The position numbers and the translations under genes were made by a program. Below, piece by piece: positions 1 to 11,959 of a stretch of DNA of 64,000 nucleotides (its first letter is position 1; the number at the start of each line of letters is the position of its first letter). Below the pieces are notes generated by a model. The model was not told where the DNA came from, ran no database searches, and saw nothing but the letters and a program-made list of their open reading frames with translations. This DNA comes from Leptasterias polaris (taxonomy: Eukaryota; Echinodermata; Asteroidea; Forcipulatida; Asteriidae), in contig JAZGTN010000225.1 in the NCBI GenBank assembly GCA_037783415.1, positions 558,001 through 622,000 of the forward strand, given 5' to 3'.

Positions 1-1007
1 TTTGCCAGCCAGTGCCATGGACGTTTCCTCAAAATGACACTCCTCCATACCAAGACTGAAAAGGAGATAGGCTGGCGCCATTCTGTATAACAAATTAGGT
101 ACTATGATTTTCATACATAGCCAGGAAACCAAACAATGGTGGCGTAGCGGGATCTTGCTCCCAACATCCTGAATAATTATGCTTCTGAGTTTTCCTAAAT
201 TGACTACGCCCTTTGTTAAAATGTCAACCTCAGTTGTGAAGTCAGTTCAATCAGTAGCGACTTAAAAGGTCACTTTATAATAAAAGACTGATCTGACCTT
301 AATTTAATACAACAATTTAATACAACAATCGATGAGTGCGCACCAGAAGACAGAAACTTCAGGCACGACATTCTTTCAAATCTAAAGTCCGATTTTTTTT
401 TTTTTTGTAACCCACAAGTGAACTTGCTATTAAATAGCCTGAAAAATTTACTAACCCGACTTCTTCATCACAATAAGGGAGTCAGTGTCCCGTTTTTTTT
501 TTTTTATGGAGTGCATTTTAGGCCACGCAGCGATTACTCGCATACCATATATATATATTTTGTTTGGACTATTTTAACTCCCAAAATGACCAAGGCAGAC
601 AGTAGAACTGCATGTGACATTGGTGCAAGGGGGTCAGTACCACATGAAGGTCAGCCCTTGTAGTCAACATTTTTTTTAATAAGGGCCAAATGTCATGCCT
701 AAAACTTACTGTTTTGGTATGCGGAGGGCATACCGTTTTATTTTTTAGATACTTTTTCAAAAAACCCATACTAAAAGAAAACAAAATTAAAAAGGAAGAC
801 TACATTTACTTGTTTACTTTAAAATGTGACCCTTATTGCTTCTAGAAGTAAAATAAATGGATGATAATGCATTCTGTAGAAACTACTGTTTTTTAACGGG
901 GATATGTTATTGTACATTATCATCAGTTAAGATTATTGATACTTGAATAAATAATCGGACACAATAAGAACATGCACAGAAAGAAGTTTCTTTGCTCAAA
1001 CATGGTG
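1..1007. other. AT-rich stretch with no recognised gene
   Basis: Only short chance ORFs and T-runs (for example near 390-406 and 494-505) are seen. It lies beyond the candidate polyadenylation signals of the Y-box gene. Confidence 0.5.
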
Positions 1008-2358
1008 TTTATTTTTTGAGCCTCATTTGGATTTGTGTTGTAGCTTCTAAGATCTTACAGAGCATTTTTATTATCACAAATGAGATCTCCTGCTATAGAT
1101 GGTAGAAAATGAAATGGAAAGTAATTATGCAGGAATAACAACAAAAGTGCCAAAAATAGGAACAATAGTCCTCAAAGCCGCAAGGTAATTAAATAAGAAA
1201 ATTGACCTTTGGCCTGGCACCTGCCAAAACAAAATTTGAATCTTTCAAACTTATTAAGTTTTCATTTTTTTAAATAATTTCATTTTTATAGAATTTTCAA
1301 CCCCCAAAATTCAAAAAATACTATCCCCAAAACAAAACGTTTAATGCAGCAAATGCAATTTGTCTTCTATTTTTTCCAAGACGGATTTCAGATACAAATG
1401 AAACTTTTCAAAATTAACTTTTTAGTTAAATTCATCAAATGGTACAAAATGTCCTACAAAATGAAATACAACTTGTTGGCAGATACCTGGGTTTTGTACT
1501 ACAAAACCACAGCCAAATCGGTCCGATCCAAAATGACACATATACCTCAACTACATATACATTAACGTCTGCTCTACGTAGTGCCAGGACTTACGATCTT
1601 ACAAAGTTATTCCCCAAAAAGTATTTAATATTCAACATGTTGCCATGGCATCAAGGTCTGACGATGTGAGCTAAGTGTCTGTAACCGTTTCTCTACTGTC
1701 CAATTGTTTGGCCTCAAATCATTAAGTAGTTCTTATATTTCTATGGCTTTGGTTTCTTTATAAAAATCATTGCAAATTGCCAAATATTGCAAAAGGTTTT
1801 GTGATCCTCCGTGGTCAATTATCCGCCATAAAGTACTGTTTTCGTTTAACATGCCGCAGACGGCCAGTTTACACTGGTGTTATATGACAAGTGTTTAAAA
1901 CACCCGCAAAATTATTGGTAGGTATTACCAGAACTAAAGTTAATGTCATGGTATACTTATATTGAAGGTGGAGTTTGCAATAACAGGCTGATTCTGTAAT
2001 CCTGTAAAGGTTAGAGTTTCTTGGAAGGCTCTAAACAATTTTTTTGAAATTGGTTTAAGAAGACTGTGCTGATTTTCTGTTAGTAATACATTCCAAAGAC
2101 TACTAACGGCTGATGTAAACAGGCATTAAGTGCACAACTTCTTGACTGTGGATTATGAATGCCAACTACCTTAATTTCACCAATCATCTATCTCCACAGA
2201 CTGGGAGTGTTTTTATCATTTACCTTCCATATCCCAAAAGTCTGAAAATAATATCCGATGGTTGCAGGATGTTTGATCCCACATGATGTTTCCATCCCCA
2301 GGGTGTATATGTGGGCTTGTTTGTGGGAGTCTGTCTGCCTGGCCTAACTTGGTGTTAT
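1008..2358 (-). other. Probable 3' UTR of the Y-box gene
   Basis: No coding potential is seen downstream of the Y-box stop codon. Minus-strand AATAAA signals occur at 1072-1067 and 1013-1008, the first ones met when reading from the stop, so a 3' UTR of about 1.3 kb is plausible. Its true end is not visible. Confidence 0.4.
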
Positions 2359-5300
2359 TCACTCCTTCACTTCGGTAGCTTCTGGTGCAGTGTTCTCCTC
2401 TTTAGGACCAGATGGGCTTCCCTAAAAAATAAAACAGAAACATGAAAGTTATACAGTCCTGTAGAAATTCAGAGTATACCAATAACAATGTCTTGTGAAG
2501 AGGACAATTCAGAGACAGATTTGTAAACATGGTGTTACCACAAACCTTACTATATTGTATTCCCACCATGAAAAGCTTCAAACCTTACTTATGGACGTCG
2601 AAAATAAATCTTGGGTCTCACTTTGGATGCTGAACCTTGGAGTCTAATTTATTTTATACTTTTTTAAGTACAAAAATTGCAGAATCGGGTTGCAAACGTC
2701 ATGCTGAAATAACACCCAACAAACAGTGTAGCCTTGCCCTTTCGAAGGCCAGGGGTGTAGAGTGAGATATAGTAATTACAGCTTGAAACAAATACTCTGT
2801 AGGGACTACATACACCTGCCGAAAGGTCAACTAAACTCTCCACTATCCTCCACTATAATGTCACTCCACACCAAAATGTTTGGACTTGAATAATAGTTGG
2901 TGTGCCTGGCCCTGTGATAGACTGAGGGCCAAAGGTCCTCAATCCTCCGCAACCAGACATTTTGAAGAGGATTTTTTTTATAGTTTAGCAAGTGTAATTT
3001 TACAAATACAACTTACCTCTCCAGCAGAGTCTGTCTTCGCGTTGCGTGTACCTGGAGGTCTGCGTCTGCGATAACGTCTTCGTTGAGGGCGCTGTTCTCC
3101 CTCATTCTCTTTATTCTCATCACCACCTCCTTCCTCGTCTCCTTCTTGGCGACGTGGCCGTCTATAGTTACGATAGCGTGGTCGGTAACGACCACGGGAC
3201 TTCCCTGAATTCTGGCCATCTTCCTTGTCACCATCCTCTTTCTGTGCATAAAATAGACAATGATGCAATGAAAGTTAAATGATGATTATTCATTGATGAT
3301 AAAGCTAACATGCTCTCACAATCTTCACAACAGATGTTTACATGATTTCTGCCTTTCTTTAGAATAAACCTTTGCTCAACCTACGTTTGCCTCTTTTAAC
3401 ACACAGCTTACCTTTTCACCAGCTTCATCAGAGTCCCCTACTGGACGACGGTAACCACGATTGCGATATCTGCCTCGTCCTCTTCCTCTTCCTGATCCTG
3501 GTCCTGATCTCGGAGGGCGACGTCCCTCTGTGTTGTCCCCACCCTCCGAGGTACCCTCTTCTTCCTCGTCTGGGTCGTCTTCATTCTTACGACGACGGTA
3601 GTAATTACGGCGAGTACGGAATCGACGTCTGTCTGGGGCGTACTTGCTTCCCTGCACTGCTGCACCTTCAGGGCCAGTCACATTACTTGCTTCTTGGCCC
3701 TATAACAAACAGTATCCAAAACGCAGATTTAAAACCGTGCATGCAACTGCAGTTTATCAAATACAAGAAATTAAAAAGTGACAGGCACAGCAAAACTTTG
3801 TACTGTGTTTGTCAATCTTCAATGGCAAAGCTGAAAAGCCAAGAATGAGGAAATCTTACTGCTGACCAGCTGAAAAGTTGCCTGCCTATTAAATCATATA
3901 AAATATCCTTTTACTTCAAATTACACCGGGCTTTGGCTTCTGCTGCAAAGGTCTTGGCCTTTGTGCCCCTTCAAAAGTTTTCTAATGGAAGATTGGCATG
4001 CCTATTACATTGCCATCCGACCTGCAAAGTGAACTTTGATTGGATGTTATTTAAGTGTATCCAAATATTTAGAAAAAGCACCAAGGCCAAGACAGAAGAC
4101 ACGGCCCACATTTCATAGAGCTACTTATGCAGGCAGAAGTTCTTAACATAAGTAAGCTATGCCATAAGTAAGCAGGAGGCGTTTTGGGTGGTTAACTTAT
4201 TTTGGTAAGCACAATTGTTTTGTACAAAGTAACTTTTTATGCTTTAAGGGACACATTGCCTTTGAATTGGGCACTTTGGGCTATAAAAGCATTTGTTATG
4301 GAAAGAATATGATTGGAAAGATGTTCCAAAAACCAAATGTATTCTTTGGCTATAATTTAAATACTGTTAATAATTTACCTTTCTTCCAGCGAGCACATCA
4401 AATTCCACAGTCTCACCGTCCCCAAGACTGCGCAGGTACTTCTTGGGATTGTTCTTAGTAATGGCCGTCTGAAAAACAAATACAAACATTCACTCAAATA
4501 GGCATTGATCACTTTTAAATACAAATCTTCAAAGATGGTTTTTATTCCCCCCCTTTCTTTTTTACAAAACTGTGGAGAACTTCACTGCATTTATTATCAT
4601 TATCAATGGTTAACAATAACATCATATCCAAGTGTTTCTGGTTCACTAACTATCATTAAGAAGGCAGACAGAGAAACACAAGGTTTTGGTCTACTAGAAA
4701 TGGGCATTTTGTAGGATTTTTTTAAAAACATTCTTTGAAAGTCCTTTATGCTGTTACTATCCTGTTCATTTGGCCTAAAACATTCCTGAAACCATCTCAA
4801 CTCCTTTGGAGTATGCAGCACCGGCAGCCAAATTGACACACAGGTTGCAAATAATTCACATCAACAATCTCTACCCTCACAGGTACCCCTTTACTCCCGG
4901 TTGATGGGAAGCAATTATAGTGTCTTGCCCAGGAACACAAGTGTCATGAACAGGATTCTAACCCACACCCTCTGATGACTGAGCCATCAGAGCTTGAGCT
5001 TCATACTCAAGACTGCTGGCAACAACATGCCACAGAAACTTTTCAAAACATGTCAGAAATGTCTTTAAATTTTACCTGATGGACGAAGATGTCTTCCTGC
5101 GTATCGTCCCTGCAAATAAAATGAAAAGAAAATCTGTTAAAGAGATGTTCTTTGAACTAAAATGATTTTTTTTTAAATAAAAAATTGAGGCATTAGTTTA
5201 ACATGAAAAAACTACCAGGCATAAATTTGGTTCTTGGAAAAAAGTAGGAAATATTTTTGAGCACAAGGGCTGACCCATGGTGTAGGCTTAAGAAGACTTT

Positions 5301-7647
5301 TGAGGCTATTTGAACACAAATTTTTCAGATTTGTCTTCAGTACGAAAAACATTAGGTGACCTGCACTCTAACAGTAAAAGAAGAAAAACAAAAATTGGAA
5401 ATCAGACTTAAGTATGAAGAATTTCATGCCTGAATTACTGACACTGTTACTTAAACTTTCATTTGCAGTCATTATGCTGACATATGCAGAAGGACACCGT
5501 TCTTCAGATTACTATATATATTAAAACAAATAAAAAAGAGGAAATAAGCTCATCAGCTGAAAGTTGTATGCCTTGTTCTGACATTTTGTTATGCATTTTC
5601 TCCCTCCAACTTAGTTTTAAAATAGTTTTAAAAAACACCAATAATACCTACCGGTTGATGAAACCGTAGCCACTTCTTACGTTAAACCACTTGACTGTGC
5701 CCGTGACGCCAGAGGCTGTAAAAGACATTGAAAAGAATGTGAAATGTATGAAATCAATGGACAAAGAAATAAAATGCTTACTCAATATTAAATTTTAAAT
5801 TGTTGTTAAGCATCCTTCCTTTTCAATTAGGTCTCGAGGGAGGTTTCATCCCCCTTTCCAATCAGTCAGTACAAAACTCCATCAGCTATGCTGCGTGCAC
5901 TCACCACGCATGCATCGCTTGTGTTGTGGAAACAGGCTGGCATTCAGACTACCACAACAGAAAGAAAAGCAGGCATAATACTTTAAAGAGGCGTGCCTGG
6001 AATTTCAACTGTCTTTGGGAGGGCAATGCCACTTTTATTTTGCCCCCCAAAAAGGGCCCTCCCATTGGAAAATCAAGTTAACAGTCTATTATGGGAAACT
6101 TTTGAAGTAGCGTTTATACTATTATTACTAGACTCCGGCCGCGGGCCGGCGTGCAACTTGCAAGCACTTGCCTTCAAACGCTTGGTTTTCCCCATACAAA
6201 AAAAGACTAAGACTCAAGTTACTTAGCCCCATTTATAGTGCCAATACTCTGGACTTCCTCCGATCCTTGGCCCTACGCCCATGTACCTCCAGAAGGTGTG
6301 ATAATTTTCCGAATATCAACTCACGTTTTTATGCCGAGATTTTTTCCCCAGTTGTCACTCATTGTATCCGATTTGTGAAAAGCACATTAAAACGCCATTG
6401 TGCAACCTCGTTTTGGTGTAATTTTGAAGAAATTCTGAGACGTTACTGCCACCGATTTGACTGCCCGGCACCCATTTTGTTGATCGGTTGATTTCAACAG
6501 GGGGCGTCCTGCGCTAGGGCATGCTGGGATAGGCAGGGGAACATCTCCCATGCCCTAGCGCGCGAAAGGGTCCCTTGCCTATCCCATAATGCCCTAGCGA
6601 AGGGCGCCACCTGTTGAAATCAACCGATCAACAAAATGGATGCCGGGCAGTCAAATCGGTGGCAGTAACGTCTCAGAATTTCTTCAAAATTACACCAAAA
6701 CGAGGTTGCACAATGGCGTTTTAATGTGCTTTTCACAAATCGGATACAATAAGTGACAACTGGGGGAAAAATCTCGGCATAAAAACGTGAGTTGATATTC
6801 GGAAAATTATCACACCTTCTGGAGGTACATGGGCGTAGGGCCAAGGATCGGAGGAAGTCCAGAGTATTGGCACTATAAATGGGGCTACAAGTTACTAACT
6901 AACTAAGAGTAGACTAACATGACTAAGACTAGAGTAAGGACAGATGATCCTGGAATTCATACTTGTATTATGACTCTATATGAGTTAATCACCCTTTTTC
7001 CAACGGTTATTGCATAATCAGTACACACAGAAAGTGACAATTTTAGGAATAATTCTAATTCACTTGTTAGCATGTTTGTTGTACTTCTCTTGTCTGCGCT
7101 GCAAGTGCAAGTGCCATAACCGATGTCTTCTTGTAAAATTGGGTTTTTTTAAATTGTATTTTCCCCCTTTCCTTTGTAAAAAAATAATGTCACTCAAAGA
7201 TAACATTGAGAATTCTGAACGAAGCAGTCTTGGAATTCGCACATAAGAAATATGTGAATGAAGCAGGCTTCCTCCATTAGGTATTATTCTTTTATTTAAA
7301 CAAAAATTAAATGCGAAATGTGCAATGGCAGGGGGTTAGTCCCTGGACTCCGTCGCGTTGTGTGCAATCTATACCAAAGATGGGAGTGTGCGCACTTAAC
7401 AATTACTAACGCTGGTAAACCAACAAGCAGCATGGCTCAAAATTGATAGACGGGTACCAGTATGCTATTCTGCTACACCAACCCCGCTCCATGTTTGAAG
7501 GCAATTTTTTGATGAAATAGTTGTCATTTTTTACAATTTTCTCGGCAACGCCAGCACCTCTAACCTTTATTTTTACACCATCTTACCCAGCAATTCCCCC
7601 TTTGATTCAACGTCAGCCTCGGGCTGTTGTTCAGAGTCCTCAGTCAT
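2359..7647 (-). CDS. YBX1: Y-box (cold-shock domain) nucleic-acid-binding protein, 7 coding exons
   Basis: Coding exons on the minus strand in transcript order: 7647-7587, 5715-5652, 5109-5076, 4468-4379, 3699-3412, 3241-3017, 2421-2359. All junctions are GT-AG and the frame is continuous for 274 aa. The cold-shock domain lies at about residues 22-100: RNP1-type [14 protein letters not shown] (29-42), RNP2-type DIFVHQ (48-53), then the family stretch [18 protein letters not shown] inside exon 4. Exons 5 and 6 (residues 84-254) carry alternating Arg/Tyr-rich and Asp/Glu-rich blocks, the charged tail typical of YB-1 proteins. The family binds mRNA in cytoplasmic mRNPs and Y-box promoter DNA in the nucleus. 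The start is the first ATG of exon 1 and follows an untranslated leader. The protein is shorter than vertebrate YB-1 (about 324 aa), mainly at the N-terminus. Family assignment is firm; orthology to one vertebrate YBX member is not implied. Confidence 0.95.
4745..5015 (-). mobile_element. tRNA-derived SINE in Y-box intron 3
   Basis: Read on the minus strand, the 5' part has a tRNA-like head with an A-box-like TGGCTCAGTCATCAGAGG and a B-box-like GGTTAGAATCC. This is followed by a body containing ACTTGTGTTCCTGGGCAAGA, GGGTACCTGTGAGGG and GAGTTGAGATGGTT. The same ordered blocks occur at about 14060-14330 on the plus strand, so this is a dispersed family. It is divergent and probably inactive. 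Boundaries are approximate and the family name is not known to me. Confidence 0.7.
6215..6223. repeat. Left target-site duplication of fold-back element
   Basis: CAAGTTACT, identical to 6888-6896. Confidence 0.85.
6224..6887. mobile_element. Fold-back DNA transposon with 9-bp target duplication, in Y-box intron 1
   Basis: The element begins TAGCCCCATTTATAGTG and ends with its reverse complement CACTATAAATGGGGCTA. The two arms, each about 300 bp, are nearly identical, and they meet at a short central loop near 6545-6575. The 9-bp sequence CAAGTTACT flanks both sides exactly (6215-6223 and 6888-6896) and is read as the target-site duplication. There is no transposase, so it is non-autonomous. 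A 9-bp duplication with long inverted repeats fits Mutator-like (MULE) elements best; that assignment is inference. The peptides readable in each arm are mirror copies, not genes. Confidence 0.88.
6888..6896. repeat. Right target-site duplication of fold-back element
   Basis: CAAGTTACT, identical to 6215-6223. Confidence 0.85.
7160..7385. repeat. Dispersed repeat shared with 60110-60315
   Basis: Both stretches contain, in the same order, an AATAATGTCA-type start, a TTCTGAA block, an AATATGTGA block, CAATGGCAG, and finally CCCTGGACTCCGTCGCGT followed by TGCAA. This copy is in intron 1 of the Y-box gene, the other in intron 1 of ALG3. No coding capacity is seen. Ends were judged by eye. Confidence 0.65.
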
Positions 7648-9897
7648 CTTTTTGGGCAGATGTTCTTACCGGGCGCTGATCTTACTCCCCTTCGCACAAC
7701 GATCTTCCTTTGTGCTGGCAAAATGTCGGCACACACGCGCTATGAATTGTGGGACCAAGGTGACGTTTTGGGCTGAGCTAAAGGAGAATTTTCACAGGGG
7801 TGTTCTAAAATAGTGAAGATAAACTTGTGTTTTTCTAACCGATTGGTTTAACAATTATTATTATCCTTTTAAAGTAATGAAACAATGTAAAAAATATATT
7901 CCATTCTTTGTTTCTAAGATTAAAAAACATTGTTATAGGGCGATTGGTCTGCGTTTTTTTAGTGGAGAACAACCGACGGTTTTTCTGAGATTTGCAACGA
8001 AACAAAAACAAATCATGAATCGTATCGTCTAGATTTGCTCAAACTACGAAACTACAATTAAATACAAATCGTATCGTCTAGGATAGATGATTCTCTATGG
8101 GTCTAGTAACTTTCTTTTGAAATTCCAAGAGACATAAGCGTCTTAACCATAACTCATTGTTCATTTTTCTAGTTCTTTTCATTATTTATTAAGCATATTA
8201 TACAATTCACCTCATGGCATGTTAGAAAATTAATCCGCATGAGTCTTTAAATTGATTTTGTGGGGAAAGGTTAATTTACTGGGTGAAAAATGTGTCAAAA
8301 AGATCGTTTTCAGTATGTGCTTTTGAAGGTAATATTATGTTAATCATTTTTATACTCGGGGAGTTATATAGGGAAATATGTTAAGATTTCCCGAAACTTG
8401 TGCGTTGTGCAGTTTCTTAATGGAAATCAGGGGTAACTGTTGTAATTTAGGGAAACTCGTTCCACACCAGCCATGGAAGTCTTATGATGATGAACACATA
8501 CTCAATTCATTTCATTTAATTTCATTTTATTTGGTGTGTGCTACGATTTAATAGTTTCTAAACTTCTAAGTAATGCCAATGTTCTGCTTGTTATATATCT
8601 TTGTTTCTCTTTAAAATGATAGCATCAAATGTTTCCTTGCGGGTTTCTCCACTATGTCAGTGTCTCTCTTAATGTACTATTTTTTGTTTTTCTTCTAGAT
8701 TCTTACCAACCCATATCGTTTTGTTTTTTTATTTGTTTTATTCTTGTTTGCTGTGATTTTGTTGTTTTTAATGTTGTAAATTATCATGCAATTTGGCCTT
8801 CGGGTCACAATGTGATAATGTGAATAAAATATACCATATACCATATACCATACCATAAACGCATCATTATGCACAAGAGGCAACGCCTATTTTAGTGAAA
8901 ATAGTTTAACCGGTAGAACACCCCTTTCATTCAGATCATTCCAAATGAGGGGGTATCACAATTGAACCAATATGAGTAGCCCCTCCCGGGAAAATCCTTA
9001 GTTGGCTAGGGAATGCGCATGCGTTGTACATGCATCGTCGACCCTCTTTTCCGTTCGTAGGCGCCACATGTGAGTAAAACATCAACTTTTGATCATAAAA
9101 TTCCCCGATATTGACGAAGGACGTTATATTTTTATGTATCATTTTACAATACTTGTTGTACTCAATCTGTGTTTGTATCGAATTATTTTTTAAGATTGTA
9201 ATATGCTATATGTAGATCTGTTTTTCTTGGAGTGCAATTTACAACTTACACAGTATGTATTTTTCGTGTGTTTGTACGTCCCCGCTGTACGTGGACATAG
9301 AAAGCAACGTGTTTAGTTAACGTTGAGTCATGTGTGTTGGCGAGTGTCGGTTTTTGTGTTCCTCGTGTGCACTGCATGCTGCTGAGTGCTGGTGCTGCTG
9401 CCTTTGTCGGCATGAAAAATATAGGGATTTACAGGAGATTGCGCAATACATAAGTTCTCTAAATGTCTGTTTTTCTCATGTTTACCTTCTATTGCATTTG
9501 GTTTAATCATAATTAATAATGACCATTTCTGTATGACTATGAGTGAATGGTGTTTTGTAAAAAACAAAAAAGTTATTCTTTAATTTAATTAAATTAACAT
9601 AACAAAGTAAGTAAAGTAAGTTGGATGGAATTACCATTTGGCTTTGGGGGGGGGGGGGGGTAGGAGTAAGAGGTATTATTACAATTAATATTAATAAAGC
9701 TAGCCCCACTTGTGTGGCCAAGCTGAATCATTTCTGAATGATATCACAACGTCTGAATCATATCACAACGTTATCGGCCGGCCGGGCTGTGGGCGGAGCT
9801 GATGTGTAAAACAACCATTGAAATGTTTGCACCCTTGCTAAAACCTGTTATTGTTGAACTTGAATGTAATTCCATTTTGAGTTGACTAAAAAGTATG
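7648..9897. other. Y-box 5' flank and intergenic DNA
   Basis: The stretch just upstream of the Y-box ATG (about 7648-7800) should hold its leader and promoter; no TATA box was recognised. Further on lie a probable LINE 3' tail (8755-8865) and a 15-bp G tract at 9646-9660. No gene was recognised. Confidence 0.5.
8755..8865 (+). mobile_element. Probable LINE 3' end with ATATACC tail
   Basis: A TTTGGCCTTCGGGTCA-type block is followed by GTGAATAAAATA and several ATATACC-like units. A TTTGGCC, AATAAA, microsatellite layout is typical of non-LTR retrotransposon 3' ends and is also seen at 12525-12560. No coding part remains. Confidence 0.4.
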
Positions 9898-11245
9898 TTT
9901 ACGTTTACGTTTACGTTTACGATTACGTTGGTTGACTCAGCAGGATCCATAAGTTTGGACGTAATGCTAAGGGTGGTTGATTGGTGCTCAAGCAGTAGAA
10001 ATACAAGTGCCTCCAGGCTAACAAAAAGGGCCTGAAGAAAAAAAGTGCTATACGTGTATATATAAACGAACAGTGGCAATACAACTGTGCAGGACTTCAG
10101 ACAGTGGTGCAAGTAAAAACAGCTTTCACTGCTCAAAGATTAGCAGCTACTCCTTCCCGGAAAGCCATCACAGATGGAGCAGTGAGGACAATCCCAGGGA
10201 GGGTGTTCCACATTGAGACAGTCCGGGGGAAGGAGGAAGATCCGTAAAGCTGGGTGCGACTTGTAATTAGTTGGAACTTGTTTGGGTGGTATGATCTTGT
10301 GCTGCTGGGAGGCATTGGTGTGAGGTAAACTGCTGGATCGATGGCGACTATGTTATAGTGGATTTTGTAGAGTAAGGTTAGGCTTGCAGTTTGTCGTCTC
10401 CATTCTAGGGTTTTCCATTGTAGATCTTTTAACATGTTGGATACACTTTCCATTCGGTGGTACTCATGGAGGACAAACCTGGCTGCACGGCGCTGGATAT
10501 TTTCCACTCTGGTGATGTCTTTCTTAGTGTGAGGGCTCCAGACAGTGCTACAGTACTCTACATGAGGTCTGACGAGGCCAGTGTATGCTCTTTCTTTGTT
10601 TGATCTTTTGTGAGCACCTCCTCAAGTTGCGACGAAGCAGACCTAGAATTTTATTGGCTTTGCATGTAATCTTGTCAATATGTTTCTGCCAAGACATGTC
10701 ATTCGAGAGTGTTAGGCCGAGGTAAGGGTATTCCGTGACAGAAGATAGTCGCCTCCCAGTTGGTATTGGGTATTTGTAATCTTGCGTCGGCGGGTAAACC
10801 TCATGATGTGGCATTTTTTAATGTTGAACTGCATCTGCCAGTCAACTGACCATTGATGAAGACGGTCAAGATCCTGCTGTAAGATGTCACTGTCATTGAT
10901 GGTAGAGATGGATCTATAAATTAGGCAGTCATCTGCAAACAGGCGAAGTTTAGAGGTGATCCCGGTTGGCAAGTCATTAATAAATGTGAGAAAGAGAAGT
11001 GGTCCAAGGACAGTTCCCTGGGGAACCCCAGATGTTACTGGAACCCAGTCTGAAGATTGGCCATCTGTGACAACACGTTGGGAGCGCTGTGTTAAGAAGT
11101 TTTGGGTCCATGAGAGTAGAGGTCCCCTAACTCAGTAGTGATCAAGTTTACGGATTAGGCGTTGATGGGGCACACGGTCGAAGGCTTTGGAAAAGTCGAG
11201 CACAATCGCATCCACCTGCTCACGATTATCGATGGATTTCGCCAA
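9898..11245 (-). pseudogene. 5'-truncated, broken LINE reverse transcriptase (CR1/jockey type)
   Basis: Read on the minus strand from about 11245 down, the palm-domain blocks appear in order: DFSKAFDRVPH, then SGVPQGTVLGPLLFL, then the active-site FADD, then the thumb region and a C-terminal block with RRAARFV and the SMWNTLP motif, ending in a stop near 10133. Damage is clear: an in-frame TGA after KLDHY near 11132, and a frame change near 10600-10625. The endonuclease half is missing. About 200 bp beyond the stop, four TTTACG units (9898-9921) form the likely microsatellite tail. This is a dead retrotransposon copy in the 5' flank, or first intron, of eIF5A. Confidence 0.85.
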
Positions 11246-11959
11246 GTCATCTGCTGTTATGATTAGTCATCTGCTGTTATCATTACATCGTTTGTCTGAT
11301 TTTATTAATCCACGAAGTCTCTGGCATGTGGCTGTGCCTGATTTTGGAGTTAAGCTCATTCATATAGATACACCACGCTCATCAGAAATGATGTTTTTCA
11401 TTGATTTATCTCAACATTTATGGAGCTAAATCCAAAGATAACATTGAAATGTTTCACTTTACAGGAATTATGATGTTAATAACTTCCCCATTCAGCAGAT
11501 GGATACATTTTGATCTTTTTACTTAGGCGTTTTTATTGAGTACCGACAAATTTCCTTAGACACTTCTGTTCTGTGCTCAATTTTGGACTAATCCAATGAC
11601 GTAGGATTTAAGCACGAAGTGCAAAGTTAAAAACAGTTGGGCATCTTTTGCATTTGCCTGCCTGCTACGATGTTTATACTTATGTGCAGGTCTTTTACTT
11701 AAAATGCAAGTCTTTATAAATTTGCATAAATGTTTACGTTGTAAATTCATTTTGTAACCATCACCACTTTAATTTTTGTTTTAATTCATTCGTTGATATT
11801 TAATGAATGTGGTTTTACTAGTGTGAAGGAGAGTATTAGCTCTCCTGGTTAATAAAAATGAAGGGCTTGCTATCATTGCAATTGTATTATTTCTCCTTTT
11901 GTTTTTATACTTTTGTTGTAGCATCCAGTATTCAAAATCGTCAACAGTTTTGATCAACC
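11246..11959. other. 5' flank and probable leader-exon end of eIF5A
   Basis: A splice acceptor (TTTGTTGTAG, ending at 11921) precedes the start codon by 38 bases, so the coding exon is probably not the first exon. The untranslated first exon could not be located. A small direct duplication of TCATCTGCTGTTAT occurs at about 11248-11280. Confidence 0.45.

Noticed and set aside
3372..3848. 158-aa plus-strand ORF
   Set aside because: Antisense of the arginine-rich Y-box exon; codon bias of the real exon keeps the opposite strand open.
6168..6844. Mirror-image ORFs of 107 and 74 aa
   Set aside because: They are the two arms of the fold-back element; no domain is recognisable.
9898..9921. Telomere-like TTTACG repeat
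   Set aside because: Only four units, at the expected 3' tail position of the LINE fragment.
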